From Isosphaeraceae bacterium (GTDB lineage: Bacteria; Planctomycetota; Planctomycetia; Isosphaerales; Isosphaeraceae), in assembly GCA_025356475.1 (NCBI GenBank), contig JANXSX010000093.1:1-34138 (forward strand): a stretch of DNA of 34,138 nucleotides, in the 5' to 3' direction. The notes under the pieces were generated by a model. It was not told the DNA's origin and did not search any database. It saw nothing but the letters and a program-made list of their open reading frames with translations. The translations under genes were made by a program, and so were the position numbers. Position 1 is the stretch's first letter; every line of letters starts with the position of its first letter. Below are positions 8,161 to 16,723 of the stretch, piece by piece.

Positions 8161-9186
8161 ATGGGCATTGTGTTTTTCTGCCAGAGTTGCGGTAAACGGT
8201 TCGATGTTGAAGCTCGAATGGCGGGGAAGCGCGGTCGCTGCAAAGGCTGCGGCCAGCAGATGGCCATTCCCCAGGCCGCCGAACTGGCATCCATGGTTGC
8301 CATGCCTGCATTGGCGGCTGCGGCAGTCGGCGCTCCACAAAAAGGGGGGGCTGCCCCATCGCTGTCCTCCTGGTTAGGGGGGATGACCAGCAACGTAGGG
8401 ATGGCCCCTCTGACCATCGACCGTATGCCAGCGGGCTGGAAGCGGCCGATCAAGCCGTCACCACTCGACGATGCGGAAGACTCGAAGCCCTACAACCTGA
8501 TCGATCCCGTAACAGGCCGATATACCACGCCAACCTCTAAGCCCGCGAACGGCTTGCAGATGCTTTGGCGGCGTGAGTTTGGGGTTGTCCAGCGTGTCTT
8601 TCGCTGGCTGAACGAAACCGCCTACATGGTCTCCGTGCCGTTCCTGATGATCCTGCTGCTCGGTGCCGTGATGCGTAACCGGCCCCTCGCCTTGATGGGG
8701 GCGACCGTGGTGATCGGACTGAATCTGGCGAGGATCATTGCAGGACTCGCAAACTTGCTGGTCATCCCGTTTCGCGACGGGCCAATCACAGGGGCTTTGT
8801 TCTTATTCCCCCCATACACGATCTACTATCTGTCTACCCGTTGGTACAAGCTGCGGAGGCCGACCCTTCGTGTGGTTGAACCCGTCCTGACGATCGCCGC
8901 CGTCATTTTGGCCTTCACATTTATCCCATGGCTGGCCCGGGGCGGTTCGTCGAAGGGGAGCCTGGCGGATCAGCTCAAATCCGGTGCCAGCGCTTTTGGA
9001 CAAGACGTTCGTAGTGAGCTTGAGAAGGCTAAGGGTGCCGATCTTGAGCGGTTGGGAAGACAGGCTCAAGAAAAGCTCAATGAAGTCGGGGCGAAGGTCC
9101 ATGAGGCAGTGAAGCAAGACCCATCACTTGCTGGCCCCAGCGACCCGACGGATGGGCAGCCCAGCCCACCCCCCAAACAACCGTAA
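8161..9186 (+). CDS. Zinc-ribbon membrane protein of unknown function
   Basis: The ATG at 8161 (MGIVFFCQSCGKRF) is chosen over a start at 8083, because it places the zinc ribbon at the N-terminus as is usual and has GAGG about 10 nt upstream. The 341-residue protein starts with a CxxC-x15-CxxC ribbon (CQSC...CKGC, residues 7-28). A low-complexity linker and a segment with LIDPVTGRYTTP follow, then about four membrane helices between residues 155 and 265. The C-terminal ~75 residues are polar, predicted helical (SELEKAKGADLERLGRQA), and end in Pro-rich sequence. It lies 59 bp before the membrane Ser/Thr kinase on the same strand, so the two may be co-transcribed. Such ribbons are common at the start of planctomycete proteins; the role here is unknown. 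Confidence 0.75.
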   Translation: MGIVFFCQSCGKRFDVEARMAGKRGRCKGCGQQMAIPQAAELASMVAMPALAAAAVGAPQKGGAAPSLSSWLGGMTSNVGMAPLTIDRMPAGWKRPIKPSPLDDAEDSKPYNLIDPVTGRYTTPTSKPANGLQMLWRREFGVVQRVFRWLNETAYMVSVPFLMILLLGAVMRNRPLALMGATVVIGLNLARIIAGLANLLVIPFRDGPITGALFLFPPYTIYYLSTRWYKLRRPTLRVVEPVLTIAAVILAFTFIPWLARGGSSKGSLADQLKSGASAFGQDVRSELEKAKGADLERLGRQAQEKLNEVGAKVHEAVKQDPSLAGPSDPTDGQPSPPPKQP

Positions 9187-9245
9187 GCGTTGATTGAGCG
9201 CAATTGCGACGATCTGCACTTCGATGAATCCACTGAGAGTCCCCA

Positions 9246-10907
9246 ATGGCCACGTCTCAAGATAGTACAACTTCGGCGGATCGAGTGGACGACGACGAGT
9301 TGATCGATCTCGTGCCCACGATGCAGTTTGAGCGAGACCATTCCGATGACCCACGGCCCGGCGTTGCAAATCTTGCCGCAGGGAGCATGGGGAGTCTCAC
9401 CGGAGAGGTTCAAACGCTGCGGAGGAGCCGGCTTGGCGCTGCCGCCACGTTTCTGGCGGTCGCCTATGGGGTGATCTTCTTGTGGATTCTGTTCGGGTCG
9501 GGTGCTGACGGCTGGCTCGTCTGGACTCTGATGGGGTCACGTTGCGTCCTAGCGGCGGGCATTGCCTTCGTGCTGATGAGCCGAGCCGCTCTACCCACCT
9601 CACAGCTTCGGGTCCTCGAATACGCATTATTCGGCGGCATTACCCTGATCCTGATGATTGCCCAATATCAGGTGAATCTCGACCTGATGCGCAGCGGGGA
9701 TGCACTCGGTACGATTGCTTATATGAAGAACGGCGTGATCCAGATGTTCACGCTGATGATTCTGTACGGGATGTTCATTCCGAACCCTCCACGAATCACT
9801 GCGAAAGTCGTTCTGACAATGGCCTTGGCCCCCGTGATCAGCTTTGTCCTTTTGGTGGAAAATGAGGAGGTCAGCAGTGTGGTTGACCAGCTCCGCACCA
9901 GCGAGCAGGTCGGCTCGAATGTCCTGTTCCTTCTGATCGGGGCAGCCCTTGCCGTCTACGGTTCGCATGTCCTGACTGGCCTGCGTGTCGAACTCCACCA
10001 AGCCCAAAAGTTTGGCAAGTATCAGCTTGGTAAGCAAATTGGCGTAGGGGGGATGGGGGAAGTCTATCTTGCAGAGCACCAGATGCTCAAGAGGCCGTGC
10101 GCTCTCAAGTTGATCAAGGCCGAAGCTGGGACGGACCCGATCACGCTGGCCAGGTTTGAACGCGAGGTCCAATCGGCGGCTCAACTTTCGCATCCCAATA
10201 CGATTGAAATCTTCGACTATGGTCATACGGATGATGGAACATTCTATTATGTGATGGAGTACCTGCAGGGGATGAGTTTGGCGGATTTGGTGCGAGTCCA
10301 CGGACCGCTCCCCGCAGCTCGGGTCATCTATCTGATGCGTCAGGTATGCGCAGGGCTGGCCGAAGCACATGGGCTCGGCCTGGTCCATCGCGACTTGAAG
10401 CCGGCCAACATTTTCATCGCGGTGCGTGGTGGTGAGTTCGACGTCGCCAAGGTTCTCGACTTTGGGCTGGTCAAGCTCACGAAAGATGCGGATTCGTCGT
10501 CGGCACTCACCGGAGAGTACACCGTCAGTGGTACGCCCCTGTTCATGGCTCCAGAACAAGCTGCGGGGGCCAAGGATCTTGACGCCCGCGCCGATGTTTA
10601 TGCCTTGGGAGCCATTCTCTACTACATGCTCACAGGTCAGCCACCATTCCAGGCTGAGGCTGTGATCCAGGTAATGATCGCCCATGCTCGAGATCCTGTC
10701 GTCCCCCCTTCGGTGCTCGTCCCGTCTATTCCGAAAGACCTTGAACAGATTGTGATCCACAGTCTCGGCAAGAAGCCCGAGGATCGGTATCAGGACGTCA
10801 AGGCAATGGGGAAAGCACTGGCGAGTTGCTCGGATGCACTCGCCTGGAACGACGAACTCGCCGAACAGTGGTGGACCGAAGTCGCAAAGACCGAGATTGT
10901 GCTCTAA
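9246..10907 (+). CDS. Membrane-anchored Ser/Thr protein kinase with N-terminal multi-helix domain
   Basis: 553 residues in the order: acidic cytoplasmic tail (1-55), about six transmembrane helices (about 62-248), then a full Hanks-type kinase domain (about 257-530). Kinase motifs are complete: glycine loop IGVGGMGEVY, catalytic Lys in CALKLIK, HRDLKPANIF near residue 381, DFG near 405, and APEQA of the activation segment. It should phosphorylate Ser/Thr on cytoplasmic proteins. The order is the reverse of PknB, where an N-terminal kinase is followed by one helix and PASTA repeats; here the membrane unit comes first and could act as a sensor. Start ATG 9246 has GAGAG 7 nt upstream. The neighbour upstream is a zinc-ribbon membrane protein with which it may form an operon. 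Substrates are unknown. Confidence 0.93.
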   Translation: MATSQDSTTSADRVDDDELIDLVPTMQFERDHSDDPRPGVANLAAGSMGSLTGEVQTLRRSRLGAAATFLAVAYGVIFLWILFGSGADGWLVWTLMGSRCVLAAGIAFVLMSRAALPTSQLRVLEYALFGGITLILMIAQYQVNLDLMRSGDALGTIAYMKNGVIQMFTLMILYGMFIPNPPRITAKVVLTMALAPVISFVLLVENEEVSSVVDQLRTSEQVGSNVLFLLIGAALAVYGSHVLTGLRVELHQAQKFGKYQLGKQIGVGGMGEVYLAEHQMLKRPCALKLIKAEAGTDPITLARFEREVQSAAQLSHPNTIEIFDYGHTDDGTFYYVMEYLQGMSLADLVRVHGPLPAARVIYLMRQVCAGLAEAHGLGLVHRDLKPANIFIAVRGGEFDVAKVLDFGLVKLTKDADSSSALTGEYTVSGTPLFMAPEQAAGAKDLDARADVYALGAILYYMLTGQPPFQAEAVIQVMIAHARDPVVPPSVLVPSIPKDLEQIVIHSLGKKPEDRYQDVKAMGKALASCSDALAWNDELAEQWWTEVAKTEIVL

Positions 10908-11077
10908 CCGCTTGATCGTTGGGCGTGGGCTCCATACGTTTCTAGGCCCAAGACGTCCATTTCTGCCCTTGTCTCAACATGAGGATCGGATACACTCCGC
11001 AATCATGACCATGAGCGAGGATGGATAGGTCATCTGCTCGCTCCGTTCGACTCGTGTCCTGCGAAAAAGGAGTTTCG

Positions 11078-11866
11078 ATGGACCACCCCTTCGTTTTCCG
11101 ACCGGGTACCTGCGACGAAGAGATCTTTCAGGTCGTCGCGACGAACAACGAGTACCGTTTGCCGGACTCGTTTAATCCCGACGATATCATCCTCGACATC
11201 GGTTCTCACATCGGCAGCTTCAGTTACGCCGCAGCCCTTCGAGGCTCGCACAATGTCCATACTTTCGAGGCCTTTCAGGCCAACTACGACTGCGCGACCC
11301 GGAATCTCGCCACCCTCTCCAACCAGGTGACGGTCCACCAATCCGCAGTCTGGCGATCCGACACGAAGGAAACTCTCTACTTCAACGCGCTCGAAGACGT
11401 GAATACGGCCGCTGGACACGTTCTCGGCAATGAAGGCACGGCGGTCGATGCCCTCGGTCTCGATGAGATCATCAATCGTGTGACCTCGAATGGTCAGAAG
11501 CGAGTCAGGCTGATCAAGCTCGACTGTGAGGGTTCAGAATTCCCCATTCTACTCACCGCCAAGACCTTGCACCTGGTCGACCAGATCGTGGGCGAGTACC
11601 ACAACTTCACAACCCAACACGGTGCGGAACATCCGTTCCATAAGATTGCCGATAAGGCCCGTGTCCTGGGATTTGAGCGTTACACAATCGACGAACTCGC
11701 CGATACCCTGAGGCGCAACGGGTTCGAGGTCACCGTCGAGCCTCACGCCAAGATCCCCACGCTCGCTGGATTGTTCTTTGCAGTCCGCAGAGAGGTTCCG
11801 AGCATCCTCTCTCGGTGGGACCTCTGGAGGCAAAAAGCCGCCCGACTCCTGCGCCGGGCCGGCTGA
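11078..11866 (+). CDS. FkbM family SAM-dependent methyltransferase
   Basis: 262 residues with the Rossmann methyltransferase motif I ILDIGSHIGSFSYAAA (about residues 37-52), motif II FEAFQANYD (about 66-74), and the family's KLDCEGSEFPIL (about 147-158). FkbM-type enzymes O-methylate sugars or polyketide hydroxyls. The acceptor here is unknown, though glycan or lipopolysaccharide decoration is common. The start at 11078 is set by AAGGAG (11067-11072) five bases upstream; an in-frame ATG at 11021 would add 19 residues without a ribosome site. It stands alone: the upstream kinase ends 170 bp earlier and the Amt gene converges on it across a strong hairpin. Confidence 0.85.
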   Translation: MDHPFVFRPGTCDEEIFQVVATNNEYRLPDSFNPDDIILDIGSHIGSFSYAAALRGSHNVHTFEAFQANYDCATRNLATLSNQVTVHQSAVWRSDTKETLYFNALEDVNTAAGHVLGNEGTAVDALGLDEIINRVTSNGQKRVRLIKLDCEGSEFPILLTAKTLHLVDQIVGEYHNFTTQHGAEHPFHKIADKARVLGFERYTIDELADTLRRNGFEVTVEPHAKIPTLAGLFFAVRREVPSILSRWDLWRQKAARLLRRAG

Positions 11867-11892
11867 GCAACCCGACATCAGTTGAACATCTG

Positions 11893-11935
11893 AGAAGCGG
11901 GCAGAGCCACAACCGATTTTGGCTTGCCCGCTTCT
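11893..11935. terminator. Bidirectional terminator between fkbM-type gene and amt
   Basis: AGAAGCGGGC (11893-11902) pairs with GCCCGCTTCT (11926-11935), and inside it AGCC pairs with GGCT, giving a long near-continuous stem. It starts 26 bases after the methyltransferase stop and seven bases beyond the amt stop on the other strand. Only a short TTAACC follows on the plus strand. Confidence 0.6.
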
Positions 11936-11942
11936 TAACCGT

Positions 11943-13328
11943 TCAATGGTGCGACAAATGGTCGGCAACCGCGAGTCCGTCGCCTGCATGGCCATTCATG
12001 AGAACTTCGTCTCGGCGATCACCAATGTGGATCGCGGACTCGCCATGCTGGCTCAGATCCAGACCGAGCACTTCCTCTTCGTGAGAAACACGTAGTGGGA
12101 TGATCATGTCTGTAATTTTGTAGAGGATCATCGAGCCGACGAATGAGTAGACCGCCACGATTACCAACGCGATCAGATGGTTGAAGAACGTCGTGGTGTG
12201 CCCTGAGGTCAGCCCGACATCTTTGGCAAAGATCCCCGTCGCGATCATACCTACCATGCCTCCGACCCCGTGGCATGGGAAGACGTCTAAAGTATCGTCG
12301 AGCGTCGACTTCGTTCTCAGATGAACCGCGAGATTACTGATCACGCTCGCGACCAGGCCGATCACGATGCTTTCGCGAACCGTCACGAATCCGGCTGCCG
12401 GTGTGATCGCGACCAGCCCAACGACAGAACCGATGCATGCACCGAGGGCAGAGGGTTTATTGCCTCGCATCCAATCGAAGAAGATCCAGCCGAGCATGGC
12501 CGACGCCGAGGCAGTGTTGGTGGTGGCGAAGGCTAACGCTGCCGTGCTATTTGCTGCGAGTGCGGATCCCGCGTTGAACCCGAACCAACCGAACCAAAGC
12601 ATCCCGGTCCCCAAGAGCACAAACGGAACGTTCGCAGGAACATGCTGTTCCGCTTCAATGTGGCTCTTCCGACGGCCCAGAACCAAAGCGCCCGCGAGCG
12701 CCGCGAACCCGGCAGACATGTGGACGACCGTACCGCCCGCAAAATCCTTGACCCCCCACTTGTTGAGGAACCCATCGGGATGCCAGGTCCAGTGGGCCAG
12801 TGGCGAGTAGATGAAGAGACTGAAGAGAACCATAAACAGCAGGTAAGACGAGAACCGCACCCGCTCTGCGAACGAGCCAGTGATCAGGGCAGGCGTGATG
12901 ATCGCAAACTTTAACTGAAAGAGGGAGAAGAGGAGCAGGGGGACCGTAGGCGAAAATTTGGGGTGGGTGGCCTCTCCAACTCCATCGTACATGAGGAACG
13001 TGAGCGGGTTGCCGATCAAGCCCCCAATGCTGTCACCGAAGGACAGGCTGAACCCCACGACGATCCAGACCAATGTGATGACGCCAAGCGCGATGATGCT
13101 CTGGAGCATCGTCGAAATCACATTCTTGAAACTGACCATGCCGCCATAGAAGAACGAAAGACCGGGGGTCATCAGCAACACGAGCGCCGAAGCGGTGAGC
13201 ATCCAGGCCACGTCACCTGGGTTGATCTCGCCTCCCACAGGGACATTCGTGGACCTCGCAGGTACAAAGAGAGCCGCGAGAGCGAGCAGAACAAGCAATA
13301 GGAACGGAATCGGTGTTGCACGTTTCAT
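11943..13328 (-). CDS. amt: Amt family ammonium transporter
   Basis: Moves ammonium across the inner membrane as a trimer of 11-helix subunits. The start at 13328 (MKRATPIPF) begins a cleavable-looking signal or first helix, followed by GDVAWMLTASALVLLMTPGLSFFYGGM, the family N-terminal signature. The pore twin histidines are present in VVHMSAG and in PCHGVGGMVG, and the Asp of the binding site precedes FAGG (VKDFAGG). The C-terminal cytoplasmic tail (GLDLSQHGESAIH) matches the part that contacts the regulatory PII protein. Length, 461 residues, is normal. No glnK/glnB gene is beside it, unlike the usual amt-glnK pair. A start 32 codons further upstream exists but would prefix an Arg/Cys-rich, implausible sequence. 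Confidence 0.95.
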   Translation of the reverse strand: MKRATPIPFLLLVLLALAALFVPARSTNVPVGGEINPGDVAWMLTASALVLLMTPGLSFFYGGMVSFKNVISTMLQSIIALGVITLVWIVVGFSLSFGDSIGGLIGNPLTFLMYDGVGEATHPKFSPTVPLLLFSLFQLKFAIITPALITGSFAERVRFSSYLLFMVLFSLFIYSPLAHWTWHPDGFLNKWGVKDFAGGTVVHMSAGFAALAGALVLGRRKSHIEAEQHVPANVPFVLLGTGMLWFGWFGFNAGSALAANSTAALAFATTNTASASAMLGWIFFDWMRGNKPSALGACIGSVVGLVAITPAAGFVTVRESIVIGLVASVISNLAVHLRTKSTLDDTLDVFPCHGVGGMVGMIATGIFAKDVGLTSGHTTTFFNHLIALVIVAVYSFVGSMILYKITDMIIPLRVSHEEEVLGLDLSQHGESAIHIGDRRDEVLMNGHAGDGLAVADHLSHH

Positions 13329-13655
13329 GGGCGGGTCCGCTGAAAGAACAGGCGTTTTCGAGGGTTCCTCCACGCGCCGATCCCGAACGCAACACAACAC
13401 ATGGTGGCGGCGAACTCGCCACAACCTGTGTCATAAGAGAACGTTAGGAATTCAGACGAGGGCGGGAGGGATACTCAGCCAAGCACGACGACCTAGCTTT
13501 AGACGCATGCCCTGTGCCAACTGGGAAAACGCTCCGTCAGGATGCGATTGCTTGCATGCCCTCACGCCCTTCGGGTGCGGCAGCGATGGATCCAGTTCAT
13601 CGACAGGCCGAGACCACATCGTCTCGGCTTTACCCAGATATGTTGGCTTCTCCGA
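13329..13655. other. Intergenic region with terminator-like hairpin at 13607-13628
   Basis: GCCGAGAC (13607-13614) pairs with GTCTCGGC (13621-13628) over a 6-nt loop, starting 28 bases past the stop of the ThuA-domain gene, and probably ends the esterase-ThuA transcript. A smaller repeat, GTGGCG (13404-13409) with CGCCAC (13417-13422), lies upstream of amt. No gene is supported in the interval; it should hold the amt promoter, but I see no clear -35/-10 pair. Confidence 0.45.
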
Positions 13656-14432
13656 TTATTTCACGTCGGGCGTCACCTTCCCGGTCGCGGCCCATTCGAC
13701 GCCTCGGCGCAGCCAGGCCTGGAGGGCGGGGTCTTCCAAGGCGATCACGTCGTGACCGAGAGCATTATTATAGACACGCCCTTTTCCATACATGTTGACC
13801 CATGTCACAGGCTCATCCTTGCCTGTCCCCTTGGGCTTGTTCGGGTCCGAGTACGCCGTGGCGAGAACGGTCGCGCCGCTGGGAATCATCGAGTTTTGGT
13901 AGAGTTCGTCAATCGCGTGGTGGAACGACGAGACCAGGCCCTCCGAGATCGGGTGCTTCTCGGCCGTTGTCTTGACCGTAAACTCATGCTTTGGCCCGTG
14001 GAAACCTTGGGTTCTCCAACCGCCGACGACCTTCTCGAACTCCACCCAGTTTGGCTTCACGAAGGCGCTCGAGGCGTAGTGGTAAACGACCAATCCTTTG
14101 CCCCCTTTGATCGCGCTCAGGAACGCCTCTTTGTTCGCGTCGCTCCACTTCGACTCTTCCGAGCCCTTGGGGGTGTCGTTGTAGTTCAGGAGAAGCACGT
14201 CGTACTTGGCCAGGTTCTCGGTCGTCAGATCCTTGCTGGGAGCGGTGGTGACGTCGACCACAGCCCGTCCCTTGACGGAGAGGATCTCCTGTAGTGCCTT
14301 ACTGGTCGCCTTCCAGTCGTGGTACTGGTCACCAGTGATGATCAAGAGCTTGATGGGCCGGGGCTCATCAGCCGCCTGGACAATCGAGGCCAGGGTCAGA
14401 AGAGCGAGCGGGAGGAGCAGGAGGCGTCGCAT
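13656..14432 (-). CDS. Exported ThuA-like domain protein
   Basis: 258 residues beginning with a signal peptide MRRLLLLPLALLTLASIVQA, predicted to be cleaved before ADEPR. The mature part is a ThuA-like (trehalose-utilisation, class I glutamine-amidotransferase-like fold) domain. It has LLIITGDQYHDW near the start, the YDVLLLNYNDTP strand, a GLVVYHYASSAF nucleophile-elbow-like segment and a late HAIDELYQN block. The start at 14432 has GGAGA about 9 nt upstream. ThuA domains are very frequent in planctomycetes, often in exported sugar-degradation proteins or fused to dehydrogenases; the reaction is not established. It lies 28 bp downstream of the exported esterase on the same strand, so the two are probably one operon acting on a polysaccharide outside the cytoplasm. 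Confidence 0.85.
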   Translation of the reverse strand: MRRLLLLPLALLTLASIVQAADEPRPIKLLIITGDQYHDWKATSKALQEILSVKGRAVVDVTTAPSKDLTTENLAKYDVLLLNYNDTPKGSEESKWSDANKEAFLSAIKGGKGLVVYHYASSAFVKPNWVEFEKVVGGWRTQGFHGPKHEFTVKTTAEKHPISEGLVSSFHHAIDELYQNSMIPSGATVLATAYSDPNKPKGTGKDEPVTWVNMYGKGRVYNNALGHDVIALEDPALQAWLRRGVEWAATGKVTPDVK

Positions 14433-14460
14433 GCGAGAGATCTCCGTGGTGAAGTAAGGA

Positions 14461-16026
14461 CTATTTGAGCTCATCGAGTGAGATCGGACCGAACATAGGG
14501 ACCGCCATATCCGCATAATCGGCCAGGTTGCAGTAGGGGTCGTAACCCCAGCCGTACCAGAGGAACAGCTTCTCATCGTTAGGCAGACTCCGATCCAGCT
14601 TCAAGATCACTGAGTCGTTCGCAGAACCAACCATCGCCTCGTAGATGAGCGGGTATTCGGTCCCGTCTTGCTTGCGGAGTGAGAAGCCGGCGATATGGCG
14701 TCGGGGCATCAGACCTGAAATTTGCCGCGCAACCTCGATTGCGGTCCGATCCGAATTTACCAGCAGACTCATGTTCGCTAAGCCGGGTTGGTCCAGTGCG
14801 AGTGGATCGTCCTGGGCGGCGGCGGGACCAACGTTGACGTTACGAAACTTGACCACAAGGCTGTTTCCCTGACCCTTATACACGCGATCGAGGGTGGGAG
14901 TCGTACCCCCCTCTTGGCCGAAGAGTTCGCGAAGCGCGATCCGAGCGAGCCGGGTTCCGAGTCGTTTCAGGCCTGCCGTCCCAACATGGATGCCGTCGTC
15001 CAGCTCCAAATCGAGAACAGAGACGACGGCGGTGTTGAGAATGGTCTCGGGAATCTTGCGCTGGAGGTCCTGAACCTTGTTCCATGAGGCAGGATCGCCC
15101 GCTTTGGCGAAACGACCGATCTGTACATAATAGAATGGCAAGTGAGGTTGATTGAAGTCGGATCGGACGGCGGAAATCAGTTCGGTGAACTTCTGGAGGA
15201 AGATCTCGGCTGCGGCCGGGTTGGCGTCACTTTCTCCCTGGTACCAGAGAACCCCCTTCACCTTCCCCCCGGCGAGCTTAACCTGTCGGAGCATGGACCC
15301 ATAGAGACTCTTGCCCCCCTGATCCTTCTTCGCAGGACTCCACCCTTCCATGCTCGTACCGCCATGAGCACACGCCACCAGTCCGACAGGAACTCCTGTA
15401 TTTCCCGCCATGACGACCCCAAACGGAAGCCCAAGCCCAGCGCCCTTGGTCCGATTCTTATGTTGCTCGGTGGAGCGTGCTTCTCGCGTGTTGGGGTCCC
15501 CCGAATGGACAGGGTCGGGAGAATCGACCAGCCAGTGGAGCGGCTCCTTCGCCTCGCCCCAAGTACCATCCATACCAAGCAGCATCACCTGATCATAGGA
15601 AGGGGTGACATCGACAAGATTGCCTACGCCTTCCATGTTGGATTGGCCGGCGAGTACCCAAAGATCACCCACGAAGAACGGTCCGATGGTGACCTGGCCG
15701 TGAACGTCGTTGCTCACGTAGTTCACGACCGCGTTGTACGGGCCGCCGGTCGGTACCCCCAGGATTTTGCCATCGCGCAGTCGGCTTCTGGGCGAACCCT
15801 CGATTGAGAGGATCTTGACGTCTTTTGATTCGCCATCGAGAACGAGAGGAATATCGGCCTTGCCGGTAGCGTCCCGCTGATAAACCCGGTGGGGAGTCGG
15901 CTCTGTGAACGTCGGGTTCTTGTGGCCCGAGGGGATCGCCCCCCCCTGACTTTGTGCCGAACCCGCGAGGAACGTGACAACGAGAAGGGTAGAACCGAGG
16001 CTGCGACGATCGAAAGGAAGCATCAT
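14461..16026 (-). CDS. Exported SASA-type (sialate O-acetylesterase-like) carbohydrate esterase
   Basis: 521 residues with a signal sequence (MMLPFDRRSLGSTLLVVTFLAGS, cleavage likely after AQS). The SGNH/GDSL-like catalytic blocks are present: nucleophile Ser in AGQSNMEG (Ser129), the oxyanion segment GTSMEGWSP, the family block GVLWYQGESDA, and the DDGIHVG Asp-x-x-His pair that completes the catalytic set. About 110 residues before the nucleophile and about 130 after the catalytic His look like beta-rich accessory modules. Enzymes of this family take O-acetyl groups off sialic acid or xylan; which substrate is used here is unknown. Only 28 bp separate it from the ThuA-domain gene downstream. 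A second ATG two codons in (16023) is equally possible. Confidence 0.88.
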   Translation of the reverse strand: MMLPFDRRSLGSTLLVVTFLAGSAQSQGGAIPSGHKNPTFTEPTPHRVYQRDATGKADIPLVLDGESKDVKILSIEGSPRSRLRDGKILGVPTGGPYNAVVNYVSNDVHGQVTIGPFFVGDLWVLAGQSNMEGVGNLVDVTPSYDQVMLLGMDGTWGEAKEPLHWLVDSPDPVHSGDPNTREARSTEQHKNRTKGAGLGLPFGVVMAGNTGVPVGLVACAHGGTSMEGWSPAKKDQGGKSLYGSMLRQVKLAGGKVKGVLWYQGESDANPAAAEIFLQKFTELISAVRSDFNQPHLPFYYVQIGRFAKAGDPASWNKVQDLQRKIPETILNTAVVSVLDLELDDGIHVGTAGLKRLGTRLARIALRELFGQEGGTTPTLDRVYKGQGNSLVVKFRNVNVGPAAAQDDPLALDQPGLANMSLLVNSDRTAIEVARQISGLMPRRHIAGFSLRKQDGTEYPLIYEAMVGSANDSVILKLDRSLPNDEKLFLWYGWGYDPYCNLADYADMAVPMFGPISLDELK

Positions 16027-16723
16027 AGGTGCATTTCCTGGCCCACTTGAACCAAGGAAGACCGACGACCCATCGGTCTCCCTGCGATGTCACCCTAATG
16101 CGAATTCATGGGTGATTCAAGTGAGAGGCCGCCTTATTTTCGCAATCGGTGAGATCCCACCTGCCCAAAGTCCTGAAAGGAATTCAGTGCCCTCGCCCGA
16201 TGGTGTAGGGGGTTCTCATGGGTCACAAGGAGGCGAAGACGCCTAGCCGTCCAATCTTGGGGAATCAATTGGAACGATCAAGTTGCGGGGCGGGAATCAC
16301 CCCCGCTGAAGATCCAAGCCTTTCCACGGCGTTCAATGACCCTTTGGGGTACCCTCAGAGTTCCCGATGAGTGATTTTCTCGCGACTTGAGGTTAAGGGA
16401 AAACCCGATGGCCGTGCGTGGTTTCTCCTGATGTCGCTATGACAGTGTCAAAACAAACAAGCCTCGACGTGCCAATATTCACGTCGAGGCTCGTTGGTTT
16501 TGTTGCATTCATCAGCAGGAGGACTCTGAACCGATGTCCAAGAGCCAATGCAGCACGGATTCTGAGTGTGTTTTGCGTTACGACGGCAATCAGGAACGCA
16601 GAACAACCACCATTATCGTAAGTCGACAAACCAAGAAAGTCAACAGTTTCGGAAAGGGTCATCCTTATCGCTGGAAACGGAATAGTGGACCTGGATATTT
16701 TGAAGACAAAAGTGTGAGCCTTC
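16027..16723. other. 697-bp intergenic region with an 11-bp stem hairpin
   Basis: GCCTCGACGTG (16461-16471) pairs perfectly with CACGTCGAGGC (16480-16490) over an 8-nt loop. T-rich sequence follows on both strands (TCGTTGGTTTTGTTG on plus, TTGTTTGTTTTG on minus), so it is a good bidirectional terminator. It would end the dehydrogenase transcript, though 234 bp past the stop. The rest holds the esterase promoter region; I see no gene I can defend. A plus-strand frame from 16534 is weak. Confidence 0.5.

Noticed and set aside
9627-10760. 377-codon minus-strand frame opposite the kinase
   Set aside because: Long only because of codon bias in the kinase gene; the kinase motifs on the plus strand are complete.
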